From: Mycobacterium sp.
Lineage (GTDB): Bacteria; Actinomycetota; Actinomycetes; Mycobacteriales; Mycobacteriaceae
Direction of reading: 5' to 3'
Length of the DNA stretch: 64,000 nt
Assembly: GCA_018882965.1 (NCBI GenBank)
Contig: VEQY01000008.1
Span: forward strand, 20,185 to 84,184
The notes beneath the pieces are model-generated. The model searched no databases, had not been told where the DNA came from, and saw only the letters and a program-made list of their open reading frames with translations. Of the stretch, positions 8,703 to 17,444 are shown piece by piece. How positions within the stretch are numbered: the first letter of the stretch is position 1; every line of letters starts with the position of its first letter. The position numbers and the translations under genes were made by a program.

Positions 8703-10121
8703 TCAGCTATCCCTGGGGCGTCTCGATGCCGTCCGGGCCCCGCTCTTCTTCGCCGGCTTCACCGCGAAACCCATCGCCTCCTCGAGGTCGCTCAGCGACG
8801 TATCGAGGTGTCCCAGCAGCCGCTGCAGGCTGGGCACACTGCGCCGGCACCCGACCAGGCCGAAATCGAGATTCTCCGCGCTGTTGGTCAGCGTGATGTT
8901 GAGCGCCTGTCCGTCGAGGGCGATCGAGAGCGGGTAGTTACCGTCGAGCTTGGCGCCGTTCCAGTACAGCGGTTCGCGCGCTCCCGGAACGTTGGAGATC
9001 GCCAGATTGAACGGGGGTGCCGCCGAGACCAGCGCCGGAGACACCGCACTGAGCACCAGCGGCGAGAGATTGAAGGCCGAGAGTGCCAGGCGTTCCAGCT
9101 TGGGCAGCTGCGAGAAGATCTCCTTGTTCGCGCTCATCGAGGCGCTGACGGCTTTGAGACGCAGCGCCGGGTCATCCAGGTCGGTGGCCAGATTGGCCAG
9201 CAGCGCCCCGACCTGATTACCGCCCGTCGAACTGGAGTCATCGCGCAGACTGACCGGAACCATCGCGATGAGGGGGCGATCCGGAAGCGCGTTCTGCTCG
9301 AGCAGATACGACCGCAGGGCACCGCTGCACATCGCGAGCACCACATCGTTGACGGTGACCCCGGCGGCCTTCTTAACCGCAAGGACCCGCTGAAGGGGCC
9401 AAGACTGCGCGGCACATCTGCGCGCGCCGCCGATCGGAACGTTGAACATCGTGCGTGGTGCACCGAAGGGCAGGGTGAGTTGCTGTTCGAACAGGCCCTT
9501 GCGGGCGAGGTAGACCGCCGACGGGCCGAGTCCAGCGACCGACCCGACCGTCTGCAGCAATTCGCTGACACGCGAAGAGCCCGCCGCATCCCTGCGCGGT
9601 GTGCGGTCATTGGTGCCCCACGGCACCCGGACGTGGCGATCCTCGGGATCGGCCGAGAGCGCCCGGCGCATCATCCGCATCGCGCTGACCCCGTCGACCA
9701 GAGCGTGATGGATCTTGGTGTACACCGCGAAGCGACCGTCGTTGAGGCCCTCCACGAGGTGGGACTCCCACAGCGGGCGGTGCCGGTCCAGCAGGGTGCC
9801 GTGCAGGCGTGAGGTGAGCTCCAACAGTTCGCGAACCCGGCCCGGCGAGGGCAGTGCCGAGCGCCGCAGGTGGTACTCCAGGTCGAGGTCGCGATCGGAG
9901 GCCCAGGTGAGGTTCGCGATCCCGCCGAGAAACTCCGCGGGATGCTTGCGGAAGGTCGAGCTGACGTCGTCGCGGGTGACCAGATCCTGATAGAGGTTGC
10001 GGATGTAGTCGGAGTCGGCGCCGTCCGGAGGCTCGAAAAGCTGCAGACCGGCCACGTGCATCGGGTGCTCGCGGGACTCCCCGAGCAGGAACATCGAATC
10101 AACTGGCGATATCAGTTCCAT
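8703..10121 (-). CDS. Wax ester synthase/diacylglycerol acyltransferase (WS/DGAT)
   Basis: 472 residues starting at ATG 10121 (MELISPVDSMFLLGESREHPMHV), the conserved family N-terminus; an upstream ATG at 10154 would add 11 atypical residues. The catalytic HHxxxDG motif is HHALVDG at residues 138-144. PLWESHLVEGL and later NVPGAREPLYWNGAKL blocks are also typical. The family esterifies acyl-CoA to diacylglycerol or long-chain alcohols to form storage triacylglycerol or wax esters at the membrane/lipid droplet surface. Position after ligC recalls M. tuberculosis Rv3734c (tgs2), but orthology is not proven. The next plus-strand gene starts 133 bp away, so promoters are divergent. Confidence 0.94.
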   Translation of the reverse strand: MELISPVDSMFLLGESREHPMHVAGLQLFEPPDGADSDYIRNLYQDLVTRDDVSSTFRKHPAEFLGGIANLTWASDRDLDLEYHLRRSALPSPGRVRELLELTSRLHGTLLDRHRPLWESHLVEGLNDGRFAVYTKIHHALVDGVSAMRMMRRALSADPEDRHVRVPWGTNDRTPRRDAAGSSRVSELLQTVGSVAGLGPSAVYLARKGLFEQQLTLPFGAPRTMFNVPIGGARRCAAQSWPLQRVLAVKKAAGVTVNDVVLAMCSGALRSYLLEQNALPDRPLIAMVPVSLRDDSSSTGGNQVGALLANLATDLDDPALRLKAVSASMSANKEIFSQLPKLERLALSAFNLSPLVLSAVSPALVSAAPPFNLAISNVPGAREPLYWNGAKLDGNYPLSIALDGQALNITLTNSAENLDFGLVGCRRSVPSLQRLLGHLDTSLSDLEEAMGFAVKPAKKSGARTASRRPRDS

Positions 10122-10254
10122 ACGACCCTCGCATCCGATGCCTGGTCCCTGCAATTACAGCCGGTCCCCGGGTCCTGCGGCGGCAATTCGGCGAATCATA
10201 TGCCGGTCGGCGAGGCCGCGACCAAAATGGTGAGCCACGCCCCGTAGGAGTCCG

Positions 10255-11049
10255 ATGCAAGCGGTTGCCCACAGCACGCCCTGGTGGCTGCTCATTCCAG
10301 TGTGGTTCGGCTTCTTCGCCGGCCTGAGCCTGGCCTCGCGAGCCGCGGTTCGCCGTATTCCAGCGGCGGATTACCAAAGCGAGGTGACCAGATACGCCGG
10401 CATGACCCTCGGCCCGATCGGCGCGGCCTTCGCGTTCCTCATCGGTTTCTCGGCGACGATGGCGTGGTCGGCGGTCAACGCCGGGCAGGAGGCCGTCGAC
10501 TCGCAGGCCACATCGGCCCAGCAACTCGTCTGGGCGACCAAGGCCATCTCCGACAAGGCCGGCGCCGCCGAGATCGTCACCAACCTCGACCGCTACCTCT
10601 CCGTCGAGGTCGACCAGGACCCGTCGTTCCTTGCCGCCGGCCGCACCGCGGAGCTGCCCTCCGCCCAGTCCTACGACACTCTGCAGCACAGCATTCACAA
10701 CGTCGCCTATCGCTCCGGGACGACCGGGCCTGAGGCGAGCGCGATCACCTCAGCGGCCGCGGCCCTGACCGCGGCCCAGGCCAAGGTCGCAGCGGTGGCG
10801 CAGCGCTCGTTGCCGCCGCTGATGATCGGTCTGCTCCTCACCGCGGGCGCGCTGTTGACCATCGCGATGGGAGCGGCGGCCGCCGGAGTCATCCGTCCGT
10901 ATCTGATGTACGGATGGGCGCTGGTCTCAGCGATCGCCCTGACCCTGATCTTCACCCTGGACGGTCCGTTCCGCGGTGCGGTCGCGGTGAATATGGGACC
11001 GCTGGCGCAGCTGTCCGACACCCTCGTCAGCGAACCGTTCGACAAGTAG
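10255..11049 (+). CDS. DUF4239 (bestrophin-like) integral membrane protein
   Basis: 264 residues with two hydrophobic pairs: about 9-28 and 50-68 at the N-terminus, and about 180-205 and 215-235 near the C-terminus, with a polar middle rich in Ala/Gln that looks helical. GPIGAAFAFLIGFSATMAWSAV and the flanking pattern are characteristic of DUF4239, a family distantly like bestrophin anion channels. A TAGGAG ribosome-binding site lies 4-9 nt before the ATG. No function can be given. The following hydrolase starts 4 bp downstream and is probably cotranscribed. Confidence 0.75.
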   Translation: MQAVAHSTPWWLLIPVWFGFFAGLSLASRAAVRRIPAADYQSEVTRYAGMTLGPIGAAFAFLIGFSATMAWSAVNAGQEAVDSQATSAQQLVWATKAISDKAGAAEIVTNLDRYLSVEVDQDPSFLAAGRTAELPSAQSYDTLQHSIHNVAYRSGTTGPEASAITSAAAALTAAQAKVAAVAQRSLPPLMIGLLLTAGALLTIAMGAAAAGVIRPYLMYGWALVSAIALTLIFTLDGPFRGAVAVNMGPLAQLSDTLVSEPFDK

Positions 11050-11053
11050 CCGA

Positions 11054-12016
11054 ATGCCGAGATACGGAATTACCGTGGGTGCGGGAGGGGACAGCGGGAC
11101 ATCCGGGTCGGCCGGCGACCAGGCACCGCTGGACATCGCCGGCTCCGGCGTTCTCCCGCCGATCGCTCCCCGGGTACGCCGGCTGTTCTGGTGGCTTGAG
11201 CGCTTCGCGCCCTGGCTGGGGTCGCGGTGGGCGATCGAACTGTGGTGCACCCCTCCGGTTCTCGAGTCGAGTCTGCGCATGCCCCCGGGCGTTTCGCCGG
11301 GCAAACCGGTGGAGGCCTTCTGGGACGGGCACCGGGTCGCCGGGGAGGAGTGGGGCCAGGGGCCACCGGTGTATCTGGTGCACGGCTGGGGCGGCCAGCG
11401 TGCCCACCTGGCGGTGTTCGTCAAGCCGCTGGTGCAGGCCGGGTATCGGGTCATCGCCTTCGATCTGCCCAGCCACAACGAATCGGATCCGGGTGCGCTG
11501 GCACCGGGACGCACTACCGCCATCGAATGCGCCGACGCTATCGCGGCCATGATCAGGACCCACGGCACGGCTCACGCGGTGGTGGCCCACTCCCTCGGAG
11601 CGAACTCGACCATGCTGGCGGCGGCCGCGGGCACGCGGGTGGGGCGGCTGGTCTTTTTGGCGCCCATGGGTGAGTTTCCGCTCTACCTTGACCTGTTCGC
11701 CGCCCGCCACGGCTTCGGCCGCCGGATCCGCGCGGGTCTGCACCGTCGTCTGGAGGCCCGGATCGAGCGGCCCCTGCACGAGACGAACATCACCTGGACG
11801 GGTCAGCGGGCCAACTATCCGCCGCTGCTTCTCATCCACGACCCCGACGACCCGGACAGCCCGCATGCAGCCAGTGCACGGGTGGCCGCGGCGTGGCCGG
11901 GGGCGACACTGCTGACCACCCGGGGACTCGGGCGACTGGCGCACTACCGAATCCTGCGACACCGCCCCGCGATAAGTGCCGGGGTCGAGTTCATCGGTGA
12001 CAGCGCAATTGAGTAG
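11054..12016 (+). CDS. Alpha/beta hydrolase
   Basis: 320 residues, apparently cytosolic. The oxyanion-hole region YLVHGWGGQ is at about 111-119 and the nucleophile elbow AHSLGAN at about 177-183 (Ser in SLG). A later block, LLLIHDPDDPDSP, supplies the acid, and GLGRLAHYRILR the probable catalytic His. The substrate is unknown; esterase or lipase-like activity on short acyl chains is typical. It follows the DUF4239 gene after 4 bp and precedes a thioesterase-like gene. Confidence 0.85.
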   Translation: MPRYGITVGAGGDSGTSGSAGDQAPLDIAGSGVLPPIAPRVRRLFWWLERFAPWLGSRWAIELWCTPPVLESSLRMPPGVSPGKPVEAFWDGHRVAGEEWGQGPPVYLVHGWGGQRAHLAVFVKPLVQAGYRVIAFDLPSHNESDPGALAPGRTTAIECADAIAAMIRTHGTAHAVVAHSLGANSTMLAAAAGTRVGRLVFLAPMGEFPLYLDLFAARHGFGRRIRAGLHRRLEARIERPLHETNITWTGQRANYPPLLLIHDPDDPDSPHAASARVAAAWPGATLLTTRGLGRLAHYRILRHRPAISAGVEFIGDSAIE

Positions 12017-12040
12017 AGCCCTGACGTGAGCGACCGACTC

Positions 12041-12046
12041 CATACT
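12041..12046 (+). promoter_or_regulatory. Candidate -10 box before the thioesterase-like gene
   Basis: CATACT ends 6 nt before ATG 12053. It is a weaker match than TANNNT boxes elsewhere but suggests ATG 12053, rather than GTG 12026, as the start. Confidence 0.3.
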
Positions 12047-12052
12047 GGTCGC

Positions 12053-12925
12053 ATGGACGAGGACAACCCGGACACCAGCGATGACTCCACCGGCGATTCC
12101 GCATACTTCACCGTCGCCGCCGACGGCAGCTTCCTGCCCACGAGGGCGGCCGGCGGTCACTGGGGCGAATCCATTCTCAGTGGTCCCGCGGTGGCGGGCC
12201 TGGCAGCGTGGTCTCTGGAGCGCGCTTTCGGCGAGGTCGGGTTCCTACCGGCCCGGTTCACCATCAATCTGATGCGGCCGGCCCGCAAGGAACCCCTGCA
12301 GGTGACGACCCGCGAGTTGAGACGCGGCCGACGCGCCCGGTACGCCGACTGCGAGATCCGGCAGGGTGAGGATCTGGTCGCCACCGCCGTCGTGGTGCTC
12401 TATCAGCGGTCCGAGGCCCCCGAGGGCCAGCAGTGGAGCCCGATCGTCGAGTTCTACCCGCCCCTGGACCACGAGGGCGATGAGCTGGTCGTCGGCAGTG
12501 ACGCAGCCGGCTGGGGCGAACTCGGCGTCCGCCACCAGAACCCCAGCCGCAAGCGTGCCTACTATCGCGGACTCGACGTGGTCGAAGGCGAACCGGCGAC
12601 ACCCTTCGTGCGCGCCGTCGTCGTCGCCGAAGCGACCACCAACATGGTCGTCAACCTCGGGACCGACGGCATCGGCTACATCAACGGCGGCCTGACCGTG
12701 CTGCTCTACCGCACACCGCGCGGTGAGGGACTGGGTGTGCAGGGCGATCGGCAGTTCGCCGCCGACGGAGTTGCCATCGGCAGTACGACGCTGTTCGACG
12801 ACGAAGGCCCGGTCGGGATCGCGTCGATAACCGCACTGGCCAATCCCGCGGCAAAGATCGACTTCACCGGTACCGCGCGCAATGACGCACCAGGTGCTGA
12901 GCTCTACGCCGGCGGAGAGGGCTGA
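12053..12925 (+). CDS. Thioesterase-family (double hot-dog) protein
   Basis: 290 residues from ATG 12053. The N-terminal half (HWGESILSGPAVAGLAAWSLERAF, followed by PARFTINLMRPARKEPLQV) and the C-terminal half (VEGEPATPFVRAVVVAEATTNMVVNLG, then GIGSTTLFDDEGPVGIASI-like strands) look like two hot-dog repeats of the acyl-CoA thioesterase-like (4HBT_3) family. Such proteins hydrolyse or bind acyl-CoA esters in the cytosol. GTG 12026 would add nine residues. The stop overlaps the start of the next SDR gene (TGATG), so the two are coupled. Confidence 0.7.
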   Translation: MDEDNPDTSDDSTGDSAYFTVAADGSFLPTRAAGGHWGESILSGPAVAGLAAWSLERAFGEVGFLPARFTINLMRPARKEPLQVTTRELRRGRRARYADCEIRQGEDLVATAVVVLYQRSEAPEGQQWSPIVEFYPPLDHEGDELVVGSDAAGWGELGVRHQNPSRKRAYYRGLDVVEGEPATPFVRAVVVAEATTNMVVNLGTDGIGYINGGLTVLLYRTPRGEGLGVQGDRQFAADGVAIGSTTLFDDEGPVGIASITALANPAAKIDFTGTARNDAPGAELYAGGEG

Positions 12926-13668
12926 TGCCGGCCTTCCTCAAGTTCCCCGACGATGCTTCTGTCGTCGTCACCGGCGCCGGTAGCGGGATCGGCCGGTCAA
13001 CGGCGCGCATCTGCGCCGAAGCCGGGCTGCGGGTCGCGTTATGGGATCTCGTGCCAGAGTCCGTCGAGTCGTTGAGTGAAGAGTTGACGCACACCGGTGC
13101 GACGTTGTTCGTCGCCAAGGTCGACGTCCTCGACGAGGCGGACATCGCGGCGGGCTTCACCGCGACTCAGCACGCTTTCGGGCACATCGATTACCTGGTG
13201 AACAACGCCGGCCCGGCGAACGCGACGGCAGTGACTTTTGCAGAGGGCCTTCTCATGGCGGCCGGAAGTGTGGCGAATGTGACAACTGCCTGGCTCGCAC
13301 TCGGCCGCCGGGAGGGCGACGCCGTCGTGAATGTGTCGTCAGTGGCCGGCAACATCACCGGCGCGGGCGCAGAACCCTGGTACCCGTCCGCCAAAGCCGC
13401 CATCGCCGGGTTCACCCGCTATCTCGCGTTACGACGCCCCGGCGGCATTCGCGCCAACGCCGTCGCGCCGGGTCTCATCGACACACCGCGCATGGTTGCC
13501 TACATGGACAGTGACGCCGCCAAGAGCATGATCGCGCGCAACCCCATGGGTCGCGCCGGCCGGCCCGACGACGTCGGGGCGACAATCTGCTTCCTCTTAA
13601 GTCCGGCCGCCTCCTACATCAACGGTGTGGTGCTGCCCGTCGACGGCGGAGCCCAGGCCACCGAATAG
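12925..13668 (+). CDS. Short-chain dehydrogenase/reductase
   Basis: 247 residues with a classical SDR layout: cofactor loop TGAGSGIG at about 16-23, NNAG at about 92-95, Ser in NVSSVAG and the catalytic YxxxK in WYPSAKAAIAG. The C-terminal INGVVLPVDGG is the usual end motif. Asp after VALWD suggests a preference for NAD(H). Substrate unknown. Translation is coupled to the preceding thioesterase-like gene by a 1-nt overlap, suggesting joint work on an acyl or hydroxy-acyl substrate. Confidence 0.9.
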   Translation: MPAFLKFPDDASVVVTGAGSGIGRSTARICAEAGLRVALWDLVPESVESLSEELTHTGATLFVAKVDVLDEADIAAGFTATQHAFGHIDYLVNNAGPANATAVTFAEGLLMAAGSVANVTTAWLALGRREGDAVVNVSSVAGNITGAGAEPWYPSAKAAIAGFTRYLALRRPGGIRANAVAPGLIDTPRMVAYMDSDAAKSMIARNPMGRAGRPDDVGATICFLLSPAASYINGVVLPVDGGAQATE

Positions 13669-13678
13669 GGCCGCGCGT

Positions 13679-13694
13679 TCCCCCGATCGGGGGA
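13679..13694. repeat. Perfect 16-bp palindrome
   Basis: TCCCCCGATCGGGGGA is fully self-complementary and lies 10 bp after the SDR stop and 115 bp before the MFS gene. It could be an operator for the MFS exporter or part of a terminator without a U-tract. Nothing else was recognised in the 140-bp gap. Confidence 0.55.
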
Positions 13695-13808
13695 CCGGCC
13701 TCCCCGTCGAGTTTCGGGCTGATCGGTGGGGGTATTCGCAGCGATTCTGCGGGATGCTGGCGTTGTGTCCTGGAATACCGCGCCCACGGTGGCAACACCG
13801 TTCCCGCC

Positions 13809-15194
13809 GTGACCGCCGCGGCCCCATCGCCCCGGCTGTTGGTTGGCACGCTCAGTTTCGTGTCGCTCGTCGTGGCTCTTCTGCAGACCGCCGTCATCCC
13901 GGTGCTGGGCGCCATCGCGAAGCAGTTGCACGAACCGTCGGTGTCGGTCAGTTGGGTGGTGACCGCTAACCTGCTGGCCGCGGCGGCGGCGACGCCGCTG
14001 TTCGGGCGGCTGGCCGATCTGCGTAACAAGAAACGAGTGCTGCTCGCGGTGTTGGCTTTGGTGCTGGCCGGTTCGCTGCTCGCGGCCACCACCTCGTCAT
14101 TGCCCCTGCTCGTGGTCGGGCGGATGCTGCAGGCGCTGGCCTACTCGCTGTTCCCGGTCGCGGTTTCGATCATCCGCGACGAACTGCAGCCCGAGTGGCT
14201 GGTGCGCTCCATCGCGGCGATCTCGGCGACGCTGGGCTTCGGCGGCGGCTTCGGACTGGTGATCACCGGATTGCTGATGACCGACGGCGCGTCGTACCAC
14301 CGGGTTTTCTGGTTCGGCGCGATCGTCACCGCGATGGCCTTCATCGCCGCGTTGCTGGTGGTGCCCAACCGTCATCAGTACGTTGCCGGGAAAGTCGACT
14401 GGGTCGGCGCCGTCGCCTTGGCCTCCGGACTGGCGGCTCTGCTGCTGGCGATCACCCAGGGTTCGCGATGGGGCTGGACGTCGGTACCGATCCTGCTCTC
14501 CGCCGCCACCGGGCTCGCCGTCCTGGTCTGGTGGTGGTCGTGGAGCCAGCGGTGCGCGAGTCCGCTCGTCTCCGTCGCGATGCTGAAGCGACCGCCCATA
14601 CTGCTCGGCAATATCGCCACCCTCCTGGTCGGGATGGGGCTGTACTTCTCCTTCCTCGGCACGACCGGATTCGTCGAGGCGCCGATGGGCAGCGGCTACG
14701 GATTCGATGCCAGCGTGCTGAATGCCAGCGTCGAGTTCCTCCTGCCTGGCGCGCTCGCTGCCGCGGTGGCGGCACTGGTGGCCGGGCGCTACATCGAACG
14801 CTTCGGGGCGCGGGCTGTCGTCGCCACCGGGGCCTTCGTCGGAGTGGTCGGATTCACCGCCCTGGCCATCTGGCATACCCACCCCTGGCAGATCCTGCTG
14901 GCAGGCCTGCTCACCAACGCTTACATCAGCCTCGGGTTCGGCGCCCTGCCGGTGCTCGTGCTGCAGAACGGTGTCGCCGAGCACGAGACAGGGATCGCCA
15001 CGAGCCTCAACGCCATCTTCCGCAAGGTCGGTTCAGCCATCGCGGCGGCGATGCTCGCCGGGGTCGAGAAGCCCGCAGCGGTCAACGGCTTCATCCCCGA
15101 AAGCGCGTTCATCGTCATCTTCGTACTCGGTGCGGTGACGGCGCTGACGGTGATGCTGCTGGCGTTGCGGCGCCGGCGCGCGATCGCCTCCTGA
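13809..15194 (+). CDS. MFS drug/solute exporter (DHA2-like)
   Basis: 461 residues from a GTG start, with about 14 hydrophobic segments. Motif A between the second and third helices is GRLADLRNKKRVLLA, and the central GLAALLLAITQGSRWGW is typical of the 14-helix DHA2 drug:proton antiporters. The family exports amphipathic compounds across the cytoplasmic membrane using the proton gradient. The substrate cannot be inferred. No regulator gene lies alongside, but a perfect palindrome sits upstream. Confidence 0.9.
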   Translation: MTAAAPSPRLLVGTLSFVSLVVALLQTAVIPVLGAIAKQLHEPSVSVSWVVTANLLAAAAATPLFGRLADLRNKKRVLLAVLALVLAGSLLAATTSSLPLLVVGRMLQALAYSLFPVAVSIIRDELQPEWLVRSIAAISATLGFGGGFGLVITGLLMTDGASYHRVFWFGAIVTAMAFIAALLVVPNRHQYVAGKVDWVGAVALASGLAALLLAITQGSRWGWTSVPILLSAATGLAVLVWWWSWSQRCASPLVSVAMLKRPPILLGNIATLLVGMGLYFSFLGTTGFVEAPMGSGYGFDASVLNASVEFLLPGALAAAVAALVAGRYIERFGARAVVATGAFVGVVGFTALAIWHTHPWQILLAGLLTNAYISLGFGALPVLVLQNGVAEHETGIATSLNAIFRKVGSAIAAAMLAGVEKPAAVNGFIPESAFIVIFVLGAVTALTVMLLALRRRRAIAS

Positions 15195-15213
15195 TGGCCC
15201 ACCGGAGGGATAG

Positions 15214-16152
15214 CTACTTGAGAAAGGCGTTGACCGTCGCCGCGAACTTCTCGTGCTCCTGGAACAGGAAGGCGTGGCCACCGTCGAAGAAGGCCAGCCA
15301 GGAGAACGGAATCTGGCGGGCCATGTTCACCGAGTTGACCGGCTTGTCGACGACATCGTCGCGCCCATCGGTCAGCAGCACCGGGTTCGTGATGTTCTTC
15401 AGATTGGCGAAGTTGGATTCATCGGCATCCCACAGCGTGGTCCGGGCCCGGTTTTGACGCAGGGCGGTCTCTTTCGAGACGGTGAAGTCATCAGGTGCCG
15501 ATCCTTGTTTTCCCGCCGCCAGGATCCGGGAGTAGATCTCCTCCGCGAGAACCTCTTCACCGTCCCCCGGCGGGAACAACAGAGCGAGCTTCTGGTCGTC
15601 GGGGACATTCGGATCGTTGAGCTTGTCCTCGACCGCCTTGTCCGCGGGAACACCCTGGCTACCCCCGGGATTGGCGGCGGCCAGTACCGCTTTGCCCACC
15701 GACTCGGGATGGCGTATCAGCAATTGCTGGGCGATCCGCGCGCCCATCGACCAGCCGAGGATGTCGGGTTTGTTCAGCCCCAGGGCGTTGATCAGTCCCG
15801 CTGCGTCATCGGCCATCTGCGGAATCGTCGTGTTGTTCGCGGTGGTGTCGCTGGAGAGTCCCACGCCCCGGTTATCGAAGACGATCAGCTGGTGGTTCTT
15901 GGCCAGTTCCTCGATCAGCAGGGGATCCCACAAGCTCATGGTCGAGATGTAGCCGTTGATCATCAGCAGCGGCTTGCCTTCGCCGCGGACGTAGTAGGCC
16001 AGTTTGACGTCGCCGACCTGGGCGTACTTGACGTCTGCCTGGAACGCGGCCGGAGCGGGTGGCGCGGGTGGCGCGGGTGGCTTAGTGCAACCGGCGCACA
16101 AGCCGACGACGGCCAAGGCGAGGAAGCTCCGCTGGAGGAAGGTGTGTCGCAC
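15214..16152 (-). CDS. Lipoprotein alpha/beta hydrolase
   Basis: 312 residues. The signal peptide ends in lipobox LCAGC (Cys22), so the protein should be lipid-anchored outside the membrane. A Pro/Ala linker (PPAPPAPPAPA) encoded by three 9-bp repeats follows. The hydrolase core shows LLMINGYIS (oxyanion region), FDNRGVGLS, the nucleophile GWSMGARIA, and DGRDDVVDKPVNSV plus FFDGGHAFLFQEHE supplying Asp and His. Substrate unknown. It converges on the MFS gene. Confidence 0.88.
   Translation of the reverse strand: MRHTFLQRSFLALAVVGLCAGCTKPPAPPAPPAPAAFQADVKYAQVGDVKLAYYVRGEGKPLLMINGYISTMSLWDPLLIEELAKNHQLIVFDNRGVGLSSDTTANNTTIPQMADDAAGLINALGLNKPDILGWSMGARIAQQLLIRHPESVGKAVLAAANPGGSQGVPADKAVEDKLNDPNVPDDQKLALLFPPGDGEEVLAEEIYSRILAAGKQGSAPDDFTVSKETALRQNRARTTLWDADESNFANLKNITNPVLLTDGRDDVVDKPVNSVNMARQIPFSWLAFFDGGHAFLFQEHEKFAATVNAFLK
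16057..16083. repeat. Three 9-bp repeats encoding the Pro/Ala linker of the lipoprotein
   Basis: GGGTGGCGC repeats at 16057, 16066 and (imperfect) 16075, reading as PAP units on the minus strand just after the lipobox. Copy number could vary by slippage. Confidence 0.6.
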
Positions 16153-16270
16153 GGGCCTTACGGTATCGACCGCCTGGCCGCAGCCCGGCTACAACGGAAA
16201 CAATCGCTTCGCTGTACCGCGCAACCGGTGGGCAGCGACCTGGATGCAGGCCCGACGACGTCTGACGTGG

Positions 16271-16358
16271 CGGTGGCGGAGGGATTTGAACCCTCGGACG
16301 GGGGTTACCCGTCACACGCTTTCGAGGCGTGCTCCTTAGGCCGCTCGGACACGCCACC
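16271..16358 (-). tRNA. tRNA-Ser(CGA)
   Basis: An 88-nt class II tRNA on the minus strand. The acceptor arms are GGTGGCG (16352-16358) and CGCCACC (16272-16278), the anticodon stem/loop is CACGC-CTCGAAA-GCGTG, and a long variable arm (GACGGG/CCCGTC) is present. The T-arm contains GGTTCAAATCC. The discriminator is G, and CCA is encoded immediately after it (16268-16270). It reads UCG codons. Confidence 0.95.
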
Positions 16359-16368
16359 GCCGCGAATC

Positions 16369-16848
16369 TTACGGTCCGGTCCCGGACGGACCCAAATCAC
16401 GGTGCCGGGCGAAGAAGTCCTCAAGCAGAGCTGCGCACTCGGCGGCCAGGACCCCACCGCGGACCTGGGGGCGGTGGGTCAGTCGCCGGTCGCGCACAAG
16501 GTCCCACAACGAGCCCACCGCTCCGGTCTTGGGCTCCCAGGCGCCGAATACCAGGCGTGCGACCCGTGCCATCACCAGCGCGCCCGCGCACATCGCGCAC
16601 GGCTCCACCGTCACCGCGAGGGTCGCGCCCTCCAGCCGCCAGCCCCGGCCCAGCGACCGGGCCGCCGCGCGCAGGGCCAGGATCTCCGCGTGCGCGGTGG
16701 GGTCCCCGAGCGCTTCGCGGGCGTTGGCGGCACGGGCCAGTTCGACACCGTCAGATCCGACGACCACCGCGCCGATCGGCACGTCGTCGGGATCGGCAGC
16801 CACGGCGGCGGCGATCGCCGCACGGATGAGGTCCTCGTCGGAGATCAA
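16369..16848 (-). CDS. tadA: tRNA-specific adenosine deaminase
   Basis: 159 residues with the cytidine/deoxycytidylate deaminase fold. HAE in DPTAHAEILALR supplies the zinc His and catalytic Glu, and EPCAMCAGAL supplies the two zinc cysteines. VPIGAVVV and RVARLVFGAWEPKTGAVGS are the remaining TadA blocks. The enzyme deaminates A34 to inosine in tRNA-Arg(ACG), whose gene lies at 30.1 kb. It overlaps the upstream partner gene by 4 nt (same operon). Confidence 0.95.
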   Translation of the reverse strand: MISDEDLIRAAIAAAVAADPDDVPIGAVVVGSDGVELARAANAREALGDPTAHAEILALRAAARSLGRGWRLEGATLAVTVEPCAMCAGALVMARVARLVFGAWEPKTGAVGSLWDLVRDRRLTHRPQVRGGVLAAECAALLEDFFARHRDLGPSGTGP

Positions 16849-17363
16849 CGATCGAGTGACTCGAGCACCACCGACAACTCCTCGGCGAACCCCATTTCCC
16901 GGGCGATGCGGCCCAGCTGCTCGTCGGGGTAGAGATCGGTCTCATCGAGGATCACGCTCAACACCGCATCAGGCAGCCCGACGTCGGCCAGCACGCCCAG
17001 GTCGCCCTCCTCGAAGGGCTCGCTGTCCTCGAGGTCCTCGGGGGCGATGTCGGCGTCGAGTTTCTCGAGGGCCTCGGCGGCGATGTCGTAGTCCAGCGCC
17101 GCGGTGGCGTCGGAGAGCAGCAGCCGGGTGCCCGAGGGAGCCGGACGGACGATGAGGAAGAACTCGTCGTCGATGTCGAGTAGTCCGAACACCGCCCCGG
17201 AACTGCGCAGTTCACGAAGCTCGGTCTCCGCCGCAGACAGACTGGTCAGGGCCCGCGGGCTCAGCGGGGAACACCGCCATGTCGCGTTCTCGTGCACGAC
17301 CGCGACCGCGAAGCCGTACGGGGTCTCCCCGGATTCCGGCGCGGATGCGCTCTGTGCCGCCAT
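16845..17363 (-). CDS. TadA-associated conserved actinobacterial protein
   Basis: 172 residues; acidic, no membrane segments. [20 protein letters not shown] at the N-terminus and a long acidic stretch [46 protein letters not shown] are characteristic of the family usually called tRNA adenosine deaminase-associated protein. It precedes and overlaps tadA, matching Rv3753c-Rv3752c from memory. Biochemical function is unknown. Confidence 0.8.
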   Translation of the reverse strand: MAAQSASAPESGETPYGFAVAVVHENATWRCSPLSPRALTSLSAAETELRELRSSGAVFGLLDIDDEFFLIVRPAPSGTRLLLSDATAALDYDIAAEALEKLDADIAPEDLEDSEPFEEGDLGVLADVGLPDAVLSVILDETDLYPDEQLGRIAREMGFAEELSVVLESLDR

Positions 17364-17444
17364 GGCCGCAACGGTAGCCGCTGGACAGGCCAGTTGACCA
17401 GCAAATCCGCAGGTCTGCGCAGCCGGTGTGCCAACCTGGAGACC

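Noticed and set aside
15253..16932. Plus-strand open frame of 559 codons
   Set aside because: It runs antisense through the lipoprotein hydrolase, tRNA-Ser(CGA) and tadA, all well supported.
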